A stretch of 43,510 nt of DNA from contig NZ_BCYO01000030.1 of the NCBI RefSeq assembly GCF_001598235.1, forward strand, positions 1 through 43,510. Reading direction: 5' to 3'. The notes beneath the pieces were generated by a model, which saw only the letters and a list, made by a program, of their open reading frames with translations, was not told the DNA's origin and did no database searches. Source of the stretch: Polaromonas jejuensis NBRC 106434 (lineage in GTDB: Bacteria; Pseudomonadota; Gammaproteobacteria; Burkholderiales; Burkholderiaceae_C). Below, piece by piece: positions 8,706-18,192 of this stretch. The position numbers and the translations under genes were made by a program. Each line of letters begins with the position of its first letter. Positions within the stretch are counted from its first letter, which is position 1.

Positions 8706-9497
8706 TTGCAAGATGAAAGCGCGCTCAAGAACCCAGGAAGACCGCTGGCAGTAGTTACCGGTGCCCGACGTGGCATAGGTGCCGCGATCGCCATCGAACT
8801 CGCGTCGCAAGGTTTCGACATCGCATTGACGGACATCGAGAACGCGGGCGCTGAGATCACCCTGGAAGCCATCAAGGCGCACGGCGCGGATGGAAGGTTC
8901 TTCGTATCCGACCTTGGCCACGTGGACGAACACGCCGATGTCGTAAGTCGTATCGTCGATTGGCACGGGCCAATCTCGTGTTTGGTTAACAACGCTGGCA
9001 TTCCGGCGCCGAGCCGTGGTGATCTGCTGGACGTGAGCCCGGTTTCATTCGACCGGGTACTCGCCGTGAACCTCCGCGGCACCTTTTTCTTCACACAGGC
9101 AGTTGCGCGTCACATGGTTGCAACACCTTCGTACAACTTGGCACGCGCCATCGTCACCGTGTCCTCAGTCAGCGTCGAGATGGCCTCTATCGAACGCGGT
9201 GAATATTGCGTTTCCAAATCTGGGTTGGCGATGTTGACCAAATTATTCGCGCTGCGGTTAGCGCCCTTGGGAATTGGAGTCTTTGAGGTGCGTCCAGGAG
9301 TGATCCGAACGCCTATGACTGAAGGCGTGGCGACGACCTACGATCAACGCATCGCGAACGGCTTGGTCCCGATGGGGCGATGGGGTTATCCGGAGGACGT
9401 GGCTCGCGCCGTAGCCGCGCTGGCCAGCGGTCAACTCGGTTTTTCAACGGGTAGCGTCGTCCAAGTAGATGGAGCTCTCTCCATTCCGACGCTGTGA
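8706..9497 (+). CDS. Short-chain dehydrogenase/reductase, TTG start
   Basis: This 263-residue NAD(P)-dependent SDR has the nucleotide motif VTGARRGIGAAIA near the N terminus, LVNNAGIP, the catalytic serine in VTVSSVS, and YCVSK as the Y-x-x-x-K pair. The ending GFSTGSVVQVDGALS is typical of the FabG-like branch. I choose TTG at 8706 because AGGAG (8694-8698) lies seven bases upstream. The in-frame ATG at 8589 would add 39 residues unlike the family and has no ribosome binding site. It probably oxidises a hydroxyl intermediate made by the neighbouring hydratase, although 148 nt separate the two genes. Confidence 0.88.
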   Translation: MQDESALKNPGRPLAVVTGARRGIGAAIAIELASQGFDIALTDIENAGAEITLEAIKAHGADGRFFVSDLGHVDEHADVVSRIVDWHGPISCLVNNAGIPAPSRGDLLDVSPVSFDRVLAVNLRGTFFFTQAVARHMVATPSYNLARAIVTVSSVSVEMASIERGEYCVSKSGLAMLTKLFALRLAPLGIGVFEVRPGVIRTPMTEGVATTYDQRIANGLVPMGRWGYPEDVARAVAALASGQLGFSTGSVVQVDGALSIPTL

Positions 9498-10240
9498 GCT
9501 TCGAATCATCTGGCGTGGAAATGCGGGCGATCCCTGATTGACCAGCAAACCCGACCCGAGCCCCAAACACTGGAACGCAGAATATCGAATGAACACCGCA
9601 GAACTTCCGACCTTCCAAACTCCCGCCGACGCAGCCGCACACCCCCGCGAACTCCTTGAATACCCCTACAGCGTAGCGGTCGGGCGCGCACTGCCCCTCG
9701 AAAACACCGCGCGCTTCCTGCCAGAGCCGCCCACGGCCGAGAGTGGCGTAGCGACCCTCGGCTGAGTGGATTACGGCGTTGAAGTGCCCGGCTGGAGGCT
9801 CACAGACTTCTCCTTCTCGCCTGCTGGGCATCGTGCCTATCAACGCGTTCGCTTCGTTGAGTCCCAACGTCCGCTTCTGGCCGACTGCTGCGAACTGGCC
9901 GGTATATGCCGGCCGGTTTGCGAATCTGGTGCTTTGACCTGATAGCGGAAATTCGACAACCGCGGAGGGCACCCAGAGAACTGGGCCAAGGCGAGTGTTT
10001 TCGCTTCGATGAAACTGCCGGTAGTAGGTAAAGATGCGCTCGTCGCAGGGCGCTGTGCTGCGTTTGCGCAAGAGTGCGCTGCTACCCATTGTGCGGTATT
10101 GATCAATGCAGGCAGGTACGGCGCACAGCGAAGAGTCCGGCACGACATATTGCTATTCCGGCCCGACATGCAATACCATCGCGCTTACGTCGCCAAATAA
10201 CGCGACGAACCCGGCCTTTCCGACCATTCAAGGAGCATCG
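9498..10240. other. Gene-poor interval with decayed sequence
   Basis: About 740 bp contain no gene I can identify. A short frame from ATG 9589 (MNTAELPTFQTPADAAAHPRE and onward, stop near 9765) looks protein-like in its first 45 residues and may be the truncated start of a lost gene, but I do not recognise it. A long leftward frame across the interval runs into the dehydrogenase gene and looks accidental. The motif CCGCTTCTGGCC at about 9871 recurs in other gaps of this window. Confidence 0.4.
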
Positions 10241-10645
10241 ATGAAGAAGTCCTCGTCCAGAGTCCTGCTAGTTGTCGTCGGTGCCGGCTTGGCCATCGCC
10301 GCCGGACTACTGTTCGCGCAAAGCAGCGGCCTGACCCGCACCCTACTCACGAAGGCCGATGTCTCGGTGCCTGGCCGCGAAGCAGTGGTCGCGCGCGTCG
10401 AGGTTGCGCCAGGCGCACGCGCTGGGCGCCATACGCACCCAGGTGACGAGATCAGCTATGTGCTCGAAGGGCAGGCTGAGTTGCTGATCGACGGCCAGTC
10501 GCCTCGCATCGTCAAGGCCGGTGAGTCGTTCGTGATCCCAGCGGGTGTCGTGCACGACGCCCATAACGCGGGCGACACCCCCGTTCGGTTGGTTGGGGTC
10601 TATGTGGTGGAAAAGGGTAAGCCGCTGGCATCCCCCGCTCCGTAG
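10241..10645 (+). CDS. Membrane-anchored or secreted cupin domain protein
   Basis: This 134-residue protein starts with a hydrophobic segment (residues about 8-26, VLLVVVGAGLAIAAGLLFA), either a signal peptide or an N-terminal anchor, so it acts in the periplasm. The rest is one cupin barrel. The first metal motif is GRHTHPGDEISYVLEGQAEL with two histidines and a glutamate. The second is PAGVVHDAHN with another histidine, so a metal site is plausible. AGGAG at 10231-10235 fixes the start. Such proteins range from small enzymes to sensors of small molecules, and nothing nearby indicates a substrate. Confidence 0.85.
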   Translation: MKKSSSRVLLVVVGAGLAIAAGLLFAQSSGLTRTLLTKADVSVPGREAVVARVEVAPGARAGRHTHPGDEISYVLEGQAELLIDGQSPRIVKAGESFVIPAGVVHDAHNAGDTPVRLVGVYVVEKGKPLASPAP

Positions 10646-11477
10646 TTGCGGAAGCACAGTTCGCGCGCTGCAGTGAGCCGTCGGCCGGGCAAGCCGTCGG
10701 TCTGCTCACGGTGGTGAAGTGATCGTCACGCCGATGACGTTCGCGACCCTGATCTGTCGGTCAGCATCTGGGATTGATCGACTGATAGCAGCCGCTCAGA
10801 TTCATCCCAAGCTCCAGAATTTGATGGCTCGAGAAAGCCGCGCTGTCAATGCGCCGAGTTTGCCAGGCGCGATGCGCATGTGGCAGCATTCCACCGGTTA
10901 AAGCACTGAAATCGTCGCCACATTGCCGACCAATAACCAGCAGCCCTGAGTGACCGGTCTGGAGCAAGCAGATCGAAAAGCTGTATGACGGCAGTCAGTC
11001 TGTAGCAGACACTCGCTTGGTGTCGCACCTACGACCGCTTCTGGCCGGGTGCGGGTGGTGCGGTCAATGAAATCGTCACCACATTGCGGACACAGAAGCG
11101 CCGACCCGCAATGTCAGCTTTCGAGCGAGAAATTTGGATAGTCGTAGGTCCGGACTCGGCCAGAAGCTGTCATTGGTGAATGTCCGGTGTCGAGAAGGCA
11201 ATCTCTCAATAAATCGAATAATTGGAGACCTAAAGCCCAAACACTGGCCTGCAACTGCTGTTCACACCGACATCCCATAAGGGGAGTCGACTTATTCGCA
11301 GGATATGGAAACCGAGCCATAGCACTTGAGCTCAAGCAAGTTTCTATTTCCTCTCTTGGTGCGGCGCGCGGCAAGAAGGGGGCTAATGAAGCACCATCCA
11401 ACTGCAATCAGCAGAATCAATGGGATACTTATGTACCGATACTTGGCCCAAACCGTCCATTAGAAAAGACTCACTAG
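10646..11477. other. Gene-free interval with degenerate repeats
   Basis: No convincing gene is present in about 830 bp. Two related stretches, AATCGTCGCCACATTGCCGAC (near 10909) and AATCGTCACCACATTGCGGAC (near 11070), appear to be old direct copies. CGCTTCTGGCC-type motifs occur at about 11035 (forward) and 11158 (reverse). GGCAGTCAGTCT at 10990 recurs at 19904. This looks like decayed intergenic repeat material. Any promoter of the large DUF4365-like gene must lie at its right end. Confidence 0.45.
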
Positions 11478-14400
11478 ATGGTGCATTCATGCGGCTTACC
11501 ACAAACAGGGGACGCTCAGGAAATTGGCCAAGACGCCACCACCTGTCTATGGGCGAATAGGCCTCGCAGTTGGCTTCTCAATGATTTGGGCGGGACTGAT
11601 GATTACGGCCTGGATTTTCAAGTTCAGATCAGCATCCATCAAAGTGTCCAAAACATATTTCGAGTTCAATTGAAGGGCACGAGGTCTCCGAACCTCAATA
11701 GCGACGGCTCGTATTTTTCGATTGCCCTCTCGACTAGCACCCTTCGCTATTACGACAACATCGTCGAGCCGATACTGCTCGTTTATTGCGACCTTAGCAT
11801 CGACTTGGACGACCCCGTCAATTGCCCCATGTATTACGTTTGGGTGCGCCCCGAGTTGCGGCGAGTCGAAATTGAGAAGGTTCCATTGGATCAAGGAAGC
11901 GTCACCCTTCGCGTCCCCGTCGCAAACCTCCTCACCAAAACAACTGACTTGCTTGATGAAATCAGGCAAGCCAATGCCTTGGCCAACATAGGCCATGCTC
12001 TTGACGTCAAGGTCGAGAACGACAGGCCAGGGATGAACATGGGCGATCGCGTAGATATGTTGCGCGGCGTTCAGAGTGGTCTCGTTGCCCGAAGCTTTGA
12101 TTTTCTAGACGCGCTTGCGGAGCCCCCGACCGAACACTGGATCGAGCCAAAACGTGGCACGCTCGCTTGGCATTTGCGTGAAGCCATCCGGTATCTCCGG
12201 GCGGGCAAAGCCGAAAGGTGCAAGACCGAACTGACGCAGACTGAGAAGTTTCTCGATGGAGCCACGTCAGTCGAGAAGGCGGAGTTTCACCACCTCAACG
12301 GACGCGTCAAATCCTTTGATGGCGATCATCAAGGCGCTCGCGACGCCCATTGGGAAGCCGCGGCAATTGACGATCAGCCCAAATACTGGAGTGCATGGGC
12401 CGAAAGCGAGCTGCGGCTTCGATACCAACTCGGCGGCAGTAACGACTTCACCGATGTCGCCGATAAATTGCCAGGCGACCACCCCAGCATTCTTGGAATC
12501 AAGGCGAGGCTTCTCGCGGCCGGAAACAGATACGACGAAGCCATCGCTCTCCTGAACACGTTTTCCGGTGTTGAGAGCCTGTCGGCCAGGGGCATCGTCG
12601 AGACCATGAATTCGAAGTCGGCCGAGGCGCTCCAGGCATGCATTGAGGGGCTGGCCATTGAGGATGTCAGCGACTCGTCTCGCCAGCTCTTCTCCCTGTT
12701 GAAGGCACGAGCTCGCTTTGCCTTGGCCATGGGAAAAAGCGGAGCTCCGATGCTTGACGAAATCATGCCGCCAGCGGGCCTTCCTGGCATGGACATCGAT
12801 CTGCTTCGCCAAGCGTGGCAGGACATTCAAGAGGCGGTGGAGTTGCTTCAAGACGGCGGGTGGACAAGCAACGCCGAATTCATAGCCGACATTTGGGCCG
12901 CCACCGCCTCCATGCTTGGAAAGCAAGGCGAGGCCCTGCCCTTGATCGTCGACGCAGCAAGGGCCCGCCCCCATTTCGAAGGGTTGCAAACGCCGGCTGA
13001 AACGGTAGCTGCGCAATGCGGTGAATTCGAAATCGCCCTTGAAATCAACACGCGCACTCCCGACAGCGATACCAAATGGCTTCGTCGAACCGCCTATTTG
13101 CATGAGCTCAATCGCCACCGGGATTGCGTTGACTTGTTCGAAAAGCATGTCGCCCATTTGGACAAGCAGCACCAGCTATTTGGCACCGTCCTGCCCATGG
13201 CGATCCTGTCGGCGAAAAAAATTGTTAAAACCGACTTGGCGAGGCTTTGGTTCGCGATATTTGATTCCGATCCCAAGCTTGCCCCTTACAAGGCTGTATC
13301 GGAATATCTGTCCGCGATCGACGCGAGCAAACTTGCAAAATCTGAGGCACTCCGCGAACTCGAAGCTCAATACCGAGCGCTCGGAAAATCCAAGCCCATC
13401 GCCCTCCTATTGTTCATGGAGCTCGATCCAGCCGACGCCGAGCAGGCCGCGACATGCATTGAAGTGGCCAACGACGTCCGCGCGTCCACCACCTTGCCTG
13501 GCGGAGCGGCGGTTCACCTCGGCATGGCGCTCGTCACAACCAAAAAATGGAGTGAATTGCTCGATCTTTGTCGGGAATCCGGCAACCAATTCGAGGGAAC
13601 CACCCGACTCACTGCCTTTGAAGGCTTGGCGTTGGACCGCCTTGGTCGGGCTGACGACGCGCGCCGACTGTTGGAGCGAATGATCAATGACGGAAAATCC
13701 GACAGCGTCGCGCTCAACACCTACGTCAACCTCATGGCGCGCGGTGGCTTCGTTGAAGAGGCGATCAAAACGGCAGAGCGGATTTTTGAACTGGCATCTC
13801 ACGACGCTCAGAAAAGGGAGTGCGTCCGACTGCTATTCAACTTGGAGCAGACCGCCAACCCATCGAGCACGCGTTTACTTGAACTCGCGACGCGGATGGG
13901 CGAACTTGCCGATCCTTCCATCGAGGAGCAAGAAGGCGTTTATTTGATGATGATGTTGACAGGAACATTGTCGGGAAACACGGCTCCCACCCCAGAGCAA
14001 ATCCAAGCGTTCCACACCCGCTCGGATGCGTTCTTCCGGAATTTCCCGCATTCCAAAATGCTCATGAAGGCGGAAGTCTCAAAGGACGCGACCCCTGAGC
14101 AATTGCTGAAATCCATTCGCGATATGGTCGGCCTGGACGACGAGAGCATGGCATTTCATACTAAGCTCGAAAATCAACTTCAAGCCGGAACGGTTCCATT
14201 CCCTTACGCTTGGCGGCCAAGATATATCCTCAGGAATGTCCACGACGTTGTCCATCTCTGGGAGATCACCAAACGATCCGGGGCAGACGATAGAAAGCAT
14301 CATCTTCAAATGATGGCTGCGCAGTGGATGCCAAGGCCCGCAGCAACAACCAGAGCCCTCATTCCTCTGCTTGATCTGACCTCATTGCTCGTGGTCTCCG

Positions 14401-15431
14401 ATCTTGGCCTTTTCGACAACCTCTTTTCCTACTTTCAAAAGATCGCCATCTCGAAAGGCACCCTGCTCCAACTTTCAAAACTTGCCCAACCTTTTTCTGG
14501 AAGCCTATGGCTTTCAAAATGCAGGGCACTGCAAGACCGACTCAAAGAGCATTACGACCAAATATTGCAGCCAGGCTCCGAGCCGGGCGAAGACGACGAC
14601 CAGCGGTTTTCTCCATCCAGCGAAGAGATCAAACGTCTCTGCACGACCGATGAATTCACGCTTTACTCCGACGATGTGATTTTTCGGCTCTATTGCGGCG
14701 GAGATAATGCCAACGCGCAGGGCATCTGCACTGGTGATTTATTGAGTGGATTGGAAGAGATCGGAGCTTTGACGACGGCAGAGGTGGCGGAGAAGTTAGC
14801 CACGCTCTGCGCTTGGCATGTTGGCTTGATGATCGATTTCAAATACCAGTTGGCCATCGTTCCGGATGCCCTTAGAACCATCGGATCCGTCGCAATAGGC
14901 GTTGACCTTTTGCAGAACTCGCCCTCCTTCATGTCGATGGCGACGGCCATGTGGGACTTTCGATCAGATTTCATTTTGAACGTCTCGCATGTCGGAAGCA
15001 TTCTGAAAGTCATGATCGAGGACGCTTGCCTCCCCACCACAGCCATAGCCTCATTTTTGGGTGTTTGGTATGTGAAAGCCAAGCTTCGATCTGACGCGCC
15101 TCATCCACCAATGAACATCTTGACCAAGATCGTTCAGCTCGCCGCAGCTCACAATCCACAAATGAGCAAGGACTCGGCGCAACGCCTGTGGTCCGTGTTC
15201 TTGGCCTTGGTGGAGTTCGAACACGGTGATCGCATGGATGAGCAGAAAGAACGCGATGCCATTCAACTCATGGCCCAACAGTGCGCGATTCTGGATGTGA
15301 AGGTCAAAAATGTCCAAGGTTCTACGTTCTCAGAGCGCCTGTCCATCGGCTTAACCCCCGGGACCGCCAACGCAGACCTTTTTGCTAAGGCCAGTGTCAT
15401 GGCGAAGGTCCAGATCGGCCTAAAAGACTGA
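11478..15431 (+). CDS. DUF4365-like nuclease domain protein with long helical-repeat region
   Basis: This is a 1317-residue cytoplasmic protein. Residues about 12-155 resemble DUF4365, a restriction-endonuclease-like domain. D42-D-Y-G-L-D46 is followed by FRVQLKGT with Q64-x-K66, and these form the expected D...Q-x-K active-site pattern. From about 200 onward the protein is alpha-helical with many TPR-like segments (AIRYLRAGKAERCKTEL, LARLWFAIFD, ALNTYVNLMARGGFVEEAI). DUF4365 proteins are common in defence neighbourhoods, so a sensor-plus-nuclease role is plausible but unproven. The start is uncertain because no clear ribosome binding site precedes it. Base composition is more AT-rich than the operons to the left, which fits transfer. 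Confidence 0.7.
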   Translation: MVHSCGLPQTGDAQEIGQDATTCLWANRPRSWLLNDLGGTDDYGLDFQVQISIHQSVQNIFRVQLKGTRSPNLNSDGSYFSIALSTSTLRYYDNIVEPILLVYCDLSIDLDDPVNCPMYYVWVRPELRRVEIEKVPLDQGSVTLRVPVANLLTKTTDLLDEIRQANALANIGHALDVKVENDRPGMNMGDRVDMLRGVQSGLVARSFDFLDALAEPPTEHWIEPKRGTLAWHLREAIRYLRAGKAERCKTELTQTEKFLDGATSVEKAEFHHLNGRVKSFDGDHQGARDAHWEAAAIDDQPKYWSAWAESELRLRYQLGGSNDFTDVADKLPGDHPSILGIKARLLAAGNRYDEAIALLNTFSGVESLSARGIVETMNSKSAEALQACIEGLAIEDVSDSSRQLFSLLKARARFALAMGKSGAPMLDEIMPPAGLPGMDIDLLRQAWQDIQEAVELLQDGGWTSNAEFIADIWAATASMLGKQGEALPLIVDAARARPHFEGLQTPAETVAAQCGEFEIALEINTRTPDSDTKWLRRTAYLHELNRHRDCVDLFEKHVAHLDKQHQLFGTVLPMAILSAKKIVKTDLARLWFAIFDSDPKLAPYKAVSEYLSAIDASKLAKSEALRELEAQYRALGKSKPIALLLFMELDPADAEQAATCIEVANDVRASTTLPGGAAVHLGMALVTTKKWSELLDLCRESGNQFEGTTRLTAFEGLALDRLGRADDARRLLERMINDGKSDSVALNTYVNLMARGGFVEEAIKTAERIFELASHDAQKRECVRLLFNLEQTANPSSTRLLELATRMGELADPSIEEQEGVYLMMMLTGTLSGNTAPTPEQIQAFHTRSDAFFRNFPHSKMLMKAEVSKDATPEQLLKSIRDMVGLDDESMAFHTKLENQLQAGTVPFPYAWRPRYILRNVHDVVHLWEITKRSGADDRKHHLQMMAAQWMPRPAATTRALIPLLDLTSLLVVSDLGLFDNLFSYFQKIAISKGTLLQLSKLAQPFSGSLWLSKCRALQDRLKEHYDQILQPGSEPGEDDDQRFSPSSEEIKRLCTTDEFTLYSDDVIFRLYCGGDNANAQGICTGDLLSGLEEIGALTTAEVAEKLATLCAWHVGLMIDFKYQLAIVPDALRTIGSVAIGVDLLQNSPSFMSMATAMWDFRSDFILNVSHVGSILKVMIEDACLPTTAIASFLGVWYVKAKLRSDAPHPPMNILTKIVQLAAAHNPQMSKDSAQRLWSVFLALVEFEHGDRMDEQKERDAIQLMAQQCAILDVKVKNVQGSTFSERLSIGLTPGTANADLFAKASVMAKVQIGLKD

Positions 15432-15991
15432 GCCAACAGGAATGTGTAGTCGTGGTATCTGCTAAGCCAATCGTCAAAGGTACGTCACTTTGCGGACAAA
15501 CTGGTTTCAACCGCCGGTCGTGATCCCGACACGGTCACCACTCTGAGAATTGCCGAGCTTGTAAGCGGTCGCAGGGCGCGAGGTCCCTCCGGGTTTTGAA
15601 TGTCGGCTACCAGGCGCCGATTTCGACGGACTCTAAGACCGCGCTGGGTCGACAGTACCAGTTCAATACGTTCGGATGCAGCCGTTGGGTGGCCAACGCA
15701 GAGGGCAAGTCGCTGTTATCTGCTCGATGCATGGCGAACGTCAAGTTTCAAGGTAGACCGGTCCGCCGCTTCCAGAAACTCTCAGTGACCGCTCTGAGCA
15801 ACCGCCGTCATTCGGCAGCCAAATTCGACCGGCAGCAGCCAGCCTTGACCTGCCCCTTGATGCACACGCTCTGATGACCGGAGTTGGCCGAGACGCGCCC
15901 ACCGAGACAGCGCGTCGGGGAAACAGGCGCAAAAAGCCGACGCGCCAGCCACGCCAAGCTAAGTTCAGCTAGCGTTGAAATGATTGGGGGC
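15432..15991. other. Gene-free interval
   Basis: About 560 bp without a supported gene. Short frames of 60-90 codons on both strands have no ribosome binding site or recognisable similarity. The sequence contains fragments such as TTCGACCGGCAGCAGCC that look like degenerate intergenic repeats. Confidence 0.45.
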
Positions 15992-16423
15992 TCAGCGAGC
16001 CTCAAGCACCTTGGCCGCTTGCGACTTGCTGAGCTTTCGAAGCGCTGCGATGGCAGGCATTTGGCTTGCACGGGGGCGAGCCTTGCCTTGCTCCCATTTG
16101 TAAACCGACTGGCCAGAGCAGTTAAGCAAAAAACCTAGCTCGGATGCGGATAGACCCAGGCGACGCCGCTGTGCTGCAAAACCCTTGGCGCCAAACCTCG
16201 CCTTCAAAGGCATCTGCTCTTCAGGCGGCGAAGGTCGTTGTGTGGCCACGCCCTTGCTCAGACGAACCACCTGCCGTTCCAGGTCTCGAACTTGTCGCTT
16301 CAATCCGGCGATATCCGAGCGGTATTGCGCGGAGGCCTTCTTCAGCGCGGCGCTTTCACCGCGCAATTCCTTGCGGGCAAGTCGAATGATCTCTTCTCTC
16401 AGGACGTTGGCAATATTTGGCAT
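15992..16423 (-). CDS. XRE-type DNA-binding protein with N-terminal coiled coil
   Basis: This 143-residue protein has a charged helical N terminus (about residues 10-58, EEIIRLARKELRGESAALKK and LKRQVRDLERQVVRLSKG) that probably forms a dimerising coiled coil. A helix-turn-helix of the Cro/C1 type follows (about 80-125, FAAQRRRLGLSASELGFLL then CSGQSVYKWEQGKARPR). The YKWEQGKARPR block is typical of recognition helices in this family. It probably represses or activates a nearby promoter, and its target is unknown. The gene is on its own on the minus strand, about 110 nt downstream of the small protein gene. Confidence 0.85.
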   Translation of the reverse strand: MPNIANVLREEIIRLARKELRGESAALKKASAQYRSDIAGLKRQVRDLERQVVRLSKGVATQRPSPPEEQMPLKARFGAKGFAAQRRRLGLSASELGFLLNCSGQSVYKWEQGKARPRASQMPAIAALRKLSKSQAAKVLEAR

Positions 16424-16533
16424 CGGCGAATACTACTAGGTTTTGGTCGCGGCCAACCCGGTAGCAGGAGAGCCAACCTCGCCGTTTAACCACATGACCG
16501 CTTCGGCGATTAGGGTGTCAGGCCGCCGGCACT

Positions 16534-16788
16534 TTATGCAAACGGATTTTTGACCGTGTTGGCCGCCTTCAGTGCCACCGTTTCCGGCAGCTGCTTTTCC
16601 GCCTCAAGCGCCTTGACGATGCCCCCGATGAGCGATTGCAGCTCTTTGGCCACCGTCAGGCCGGCCCTGTCCTTGGTGAGCACCAGGTCGCCCGTGAGCG
16701 ACACGCGGTCAATCCGGTTTTCAATCTCCAAGTCACCGATGCGCAGCACATCGGCTTCGTTGGCGTAAGGCTTGAATTCCTCGGTCAT
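16534..16788 (-). CDS. Small hypothetical protein, likely cotranscribed with the nuclease
   Basis: This 84-residue protein has no family I can name. It is acidic at the N terminus (MTEEFKPYANEADVLRIGDL), with a beta-rich centre (IENRIDRVSLTGDLVLTKD) followed by a helical stretch (LTVAKELQSLIGGIVKALEAEKQLPE). The ATG at 16788 is preferred over the upstream ATG at 16803 because AGGAACTC precedes it. It begins 12 nt after the nuclease stop codon on the same strand, so the two genes probably share a transcript. The codon pattern looks genuine. A role as a nuclease partner or inhibitor is possible but speculative. Confidence 0.6.
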   Translation of the reverse strand: MTEEFKPYANEADVLRIGDLEIENRIDRVSLTGDLVLTKDRAGLTVAKELQSLIGGIVKALEAEKQLPETVALKAANTVKNPFA

Positions 16789-16799
16789 GGCTGAGTTCC

Positions 16800-17660
16800 T
16801 CAATGTTGAATGGCGCGATTGATGGCGTCGATGATGCTACGCCCGAAGTCCCGCAGCATGAATTCGTCTTCTGTTTGGCCCTTGCGCTTCTTGCCGCCAC
16901 GCTGGGAGGCCGGCTTTGGCAGCTCCATGCCGCTGTCACGGACCTTCTGGGGCAACCCTGGCAACAGCTTGATACCGATCATTTTCTCCAGATCGGAGAC
17001 CCTGACCGATGAATAGGCGCGGGTGTCATCGTTGGTGATCACATACGCGCCTGCGCGCTGTTGCTTCGGGCTGTAGAGCACCTTCCAGAGGTGGGTTGGC
17101 ACCAGGACATTGCCGATACGCTGGATGTCACTCCCAATGAAGGCCGGACCCGACACCACATAGACCTCGCCCTCGTTGATGGCCATCTGCCGGGTCGCCC
17201 CCTCGATACCGGCCCAAATACCGGCATTATTGGCATGCACCTGGGGAACCATGTTGGCCAGGCTGAAACTTTCGGCCTGCGCCGAGCGGTTGGGCATATC
17301 ACCGTTCGGCGACATGTGGCCGCGGTCGTAGCCCGAGCGCGCATAGTCGCTGAGTTCAGCCCGGTCCCGTGCCGGCAGCGAGGTTTCAGCGTGGAATGAG
17401 TCACGGCGCGAGAGTGTCTTGGCCGCCTCCACATTGGCCCGCGTCAGGTGCTCGGCCGAATAGAGGGGGGTGCGGCTGACGCCAGAGTGCAGTACGGCAT
17501 AGGATTCGAAGCAAATCTCCTGCGTGCGCGGCTGCAGCTTGAGGTTTGTGACAGTGGGGGCAACGCCCGCAGCGAATTGCTCTCGGCATTGCGTTGCAGC
17601 CCAGGCCGGCACCGCAAGGCAGGCCGCGAGAGACAAGGTAAGGGGAAGGAATCGTGACAT
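16800..17660 (-). CDS. Secreted DNA/RNA non-specific endonuclease
   Basis: This 286-residue nuclease belongs to the NUC1/EndoG (beta-beta-alpha metal) family. A signal peptide covers about residues 1-22 (MSRFLPLTLSLAACLAVPAWA), so it works in the periplasm or outside the cell. The catalytic motif DRGHMSPNGDMPN contains the general-base histidine His115. Downstream, FSLANMVPQVHANNAGIW supplies the metal-binding asparagine region. The start at 17660 is chosen because it yields the signal peptide. The open frame continues upstream into an unrelated glmS fragment, which cannot be part of a mature nuclease. No strong ribosome binding site is visible. Its likely role is nucleic acid scavenging. Confidence 0.88.
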   Translation of the reverse strand: MSRFLPLTLSLAACLAVPAWAATQCREQFAAGVAPTVTNLKLQPRTQEICFESYAVLHSGVSRTPLYSAEHLTRANVEAAKTLSRRDSFHAETSLPARDRAELSDYARSGYDRGHMSPNGDMPNRSAQAESFSLANMVPQVHANNAGIWAGIEGATRQMAINEGEVYVVSGPAFIGSDIQRIGNVLVPTHLWKVLYSPKQQRAGAYVITNDDTRAYSSVRVSDLEKMIGIKLLPGLPQKVRDSGMELPKPASQRGGKKRKGQTEDEFMLRDFGRSIIDAINRAIQH

Positions 17661-17679
17661 GCGCGAGAGTATCGCGTAC

Positions 17680-17850
17680 AGCGGGTAAGCCTCGGCGTGG
17701 ATGTAGTTGATCTCTTTCAGCTTGAGCGCGCCTTCGAGCGCCATCGGGTAGTGCAGGCCGCGGCCCAGGAAGAGCGCGTTCTCCATCTTCGCAAAGTCTT
17801 CGGCCCAGCTGATGACCTGCGGCTCCAACGCCAGCACGGCCGGCACCTTG
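17680..17850 (-). pseudogene. Fragment of glmS (glucosamine-fructose-6-phosphate aminotransferase)
   Basis: About 55 codons encode VLALEPQVISWAEDFAKMENALFLGRGLHYPMALEGALKLKEINYIHAEAYP (read in pieces), which matches the second SIS domain of GlmS. No start, glutaminase domain or C terminus is present, so it is a relic. It is in frame with the nuclease gene downstream and joins it after EAYP, which marks a recombination junction. A complete glmS presumably lies elsewhere in the genome. Confidence 0.85.
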
Positions 17851-18192
17851 GCCGACGGGTACTGCATAGTCCTGGAGAAGGGCTTCCAGCCAGGGGGGAG
17901 GTCGGTGCGAGTCCTGAAGATGGCGGTGGTAGTTGACTCATGGGCCTAAGCTCATCAGACTTGCACACTGACGGTCGAATTTCATGGCCATCGAACCAGT
18001 CGTTCAAATGAATTCGCAAGCAAAACCATTTGACATCAGCAGTTCTGGATTTGAGTCAAGCATGTTTGCCCCGCCGGCGTTCGCGGCACATGCTCCGCCA
18101 AGGAATGCCACGTGCCTCGACGACGCAATCCCCGGCGGCCCAGCCCGATGCACGCGCATGGATTCTTTGCTGCCCTATCGGAGGAGAAAATC

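Noticed and set aside
9313..10143. 276-codon leftward open frame
   Set aside because: It overlaps the 3' end of the dehydrogenase gene, has low-complexity arginine-rich content and no ribosome binding site or family resemblance.
17661..17867. Reading the glmS piece as a genuine N-terminal domain of the nuclease
   Set aside because: The nuclease's own signal peptide would then be internal, and only a fragment of one GlmS domain is present.
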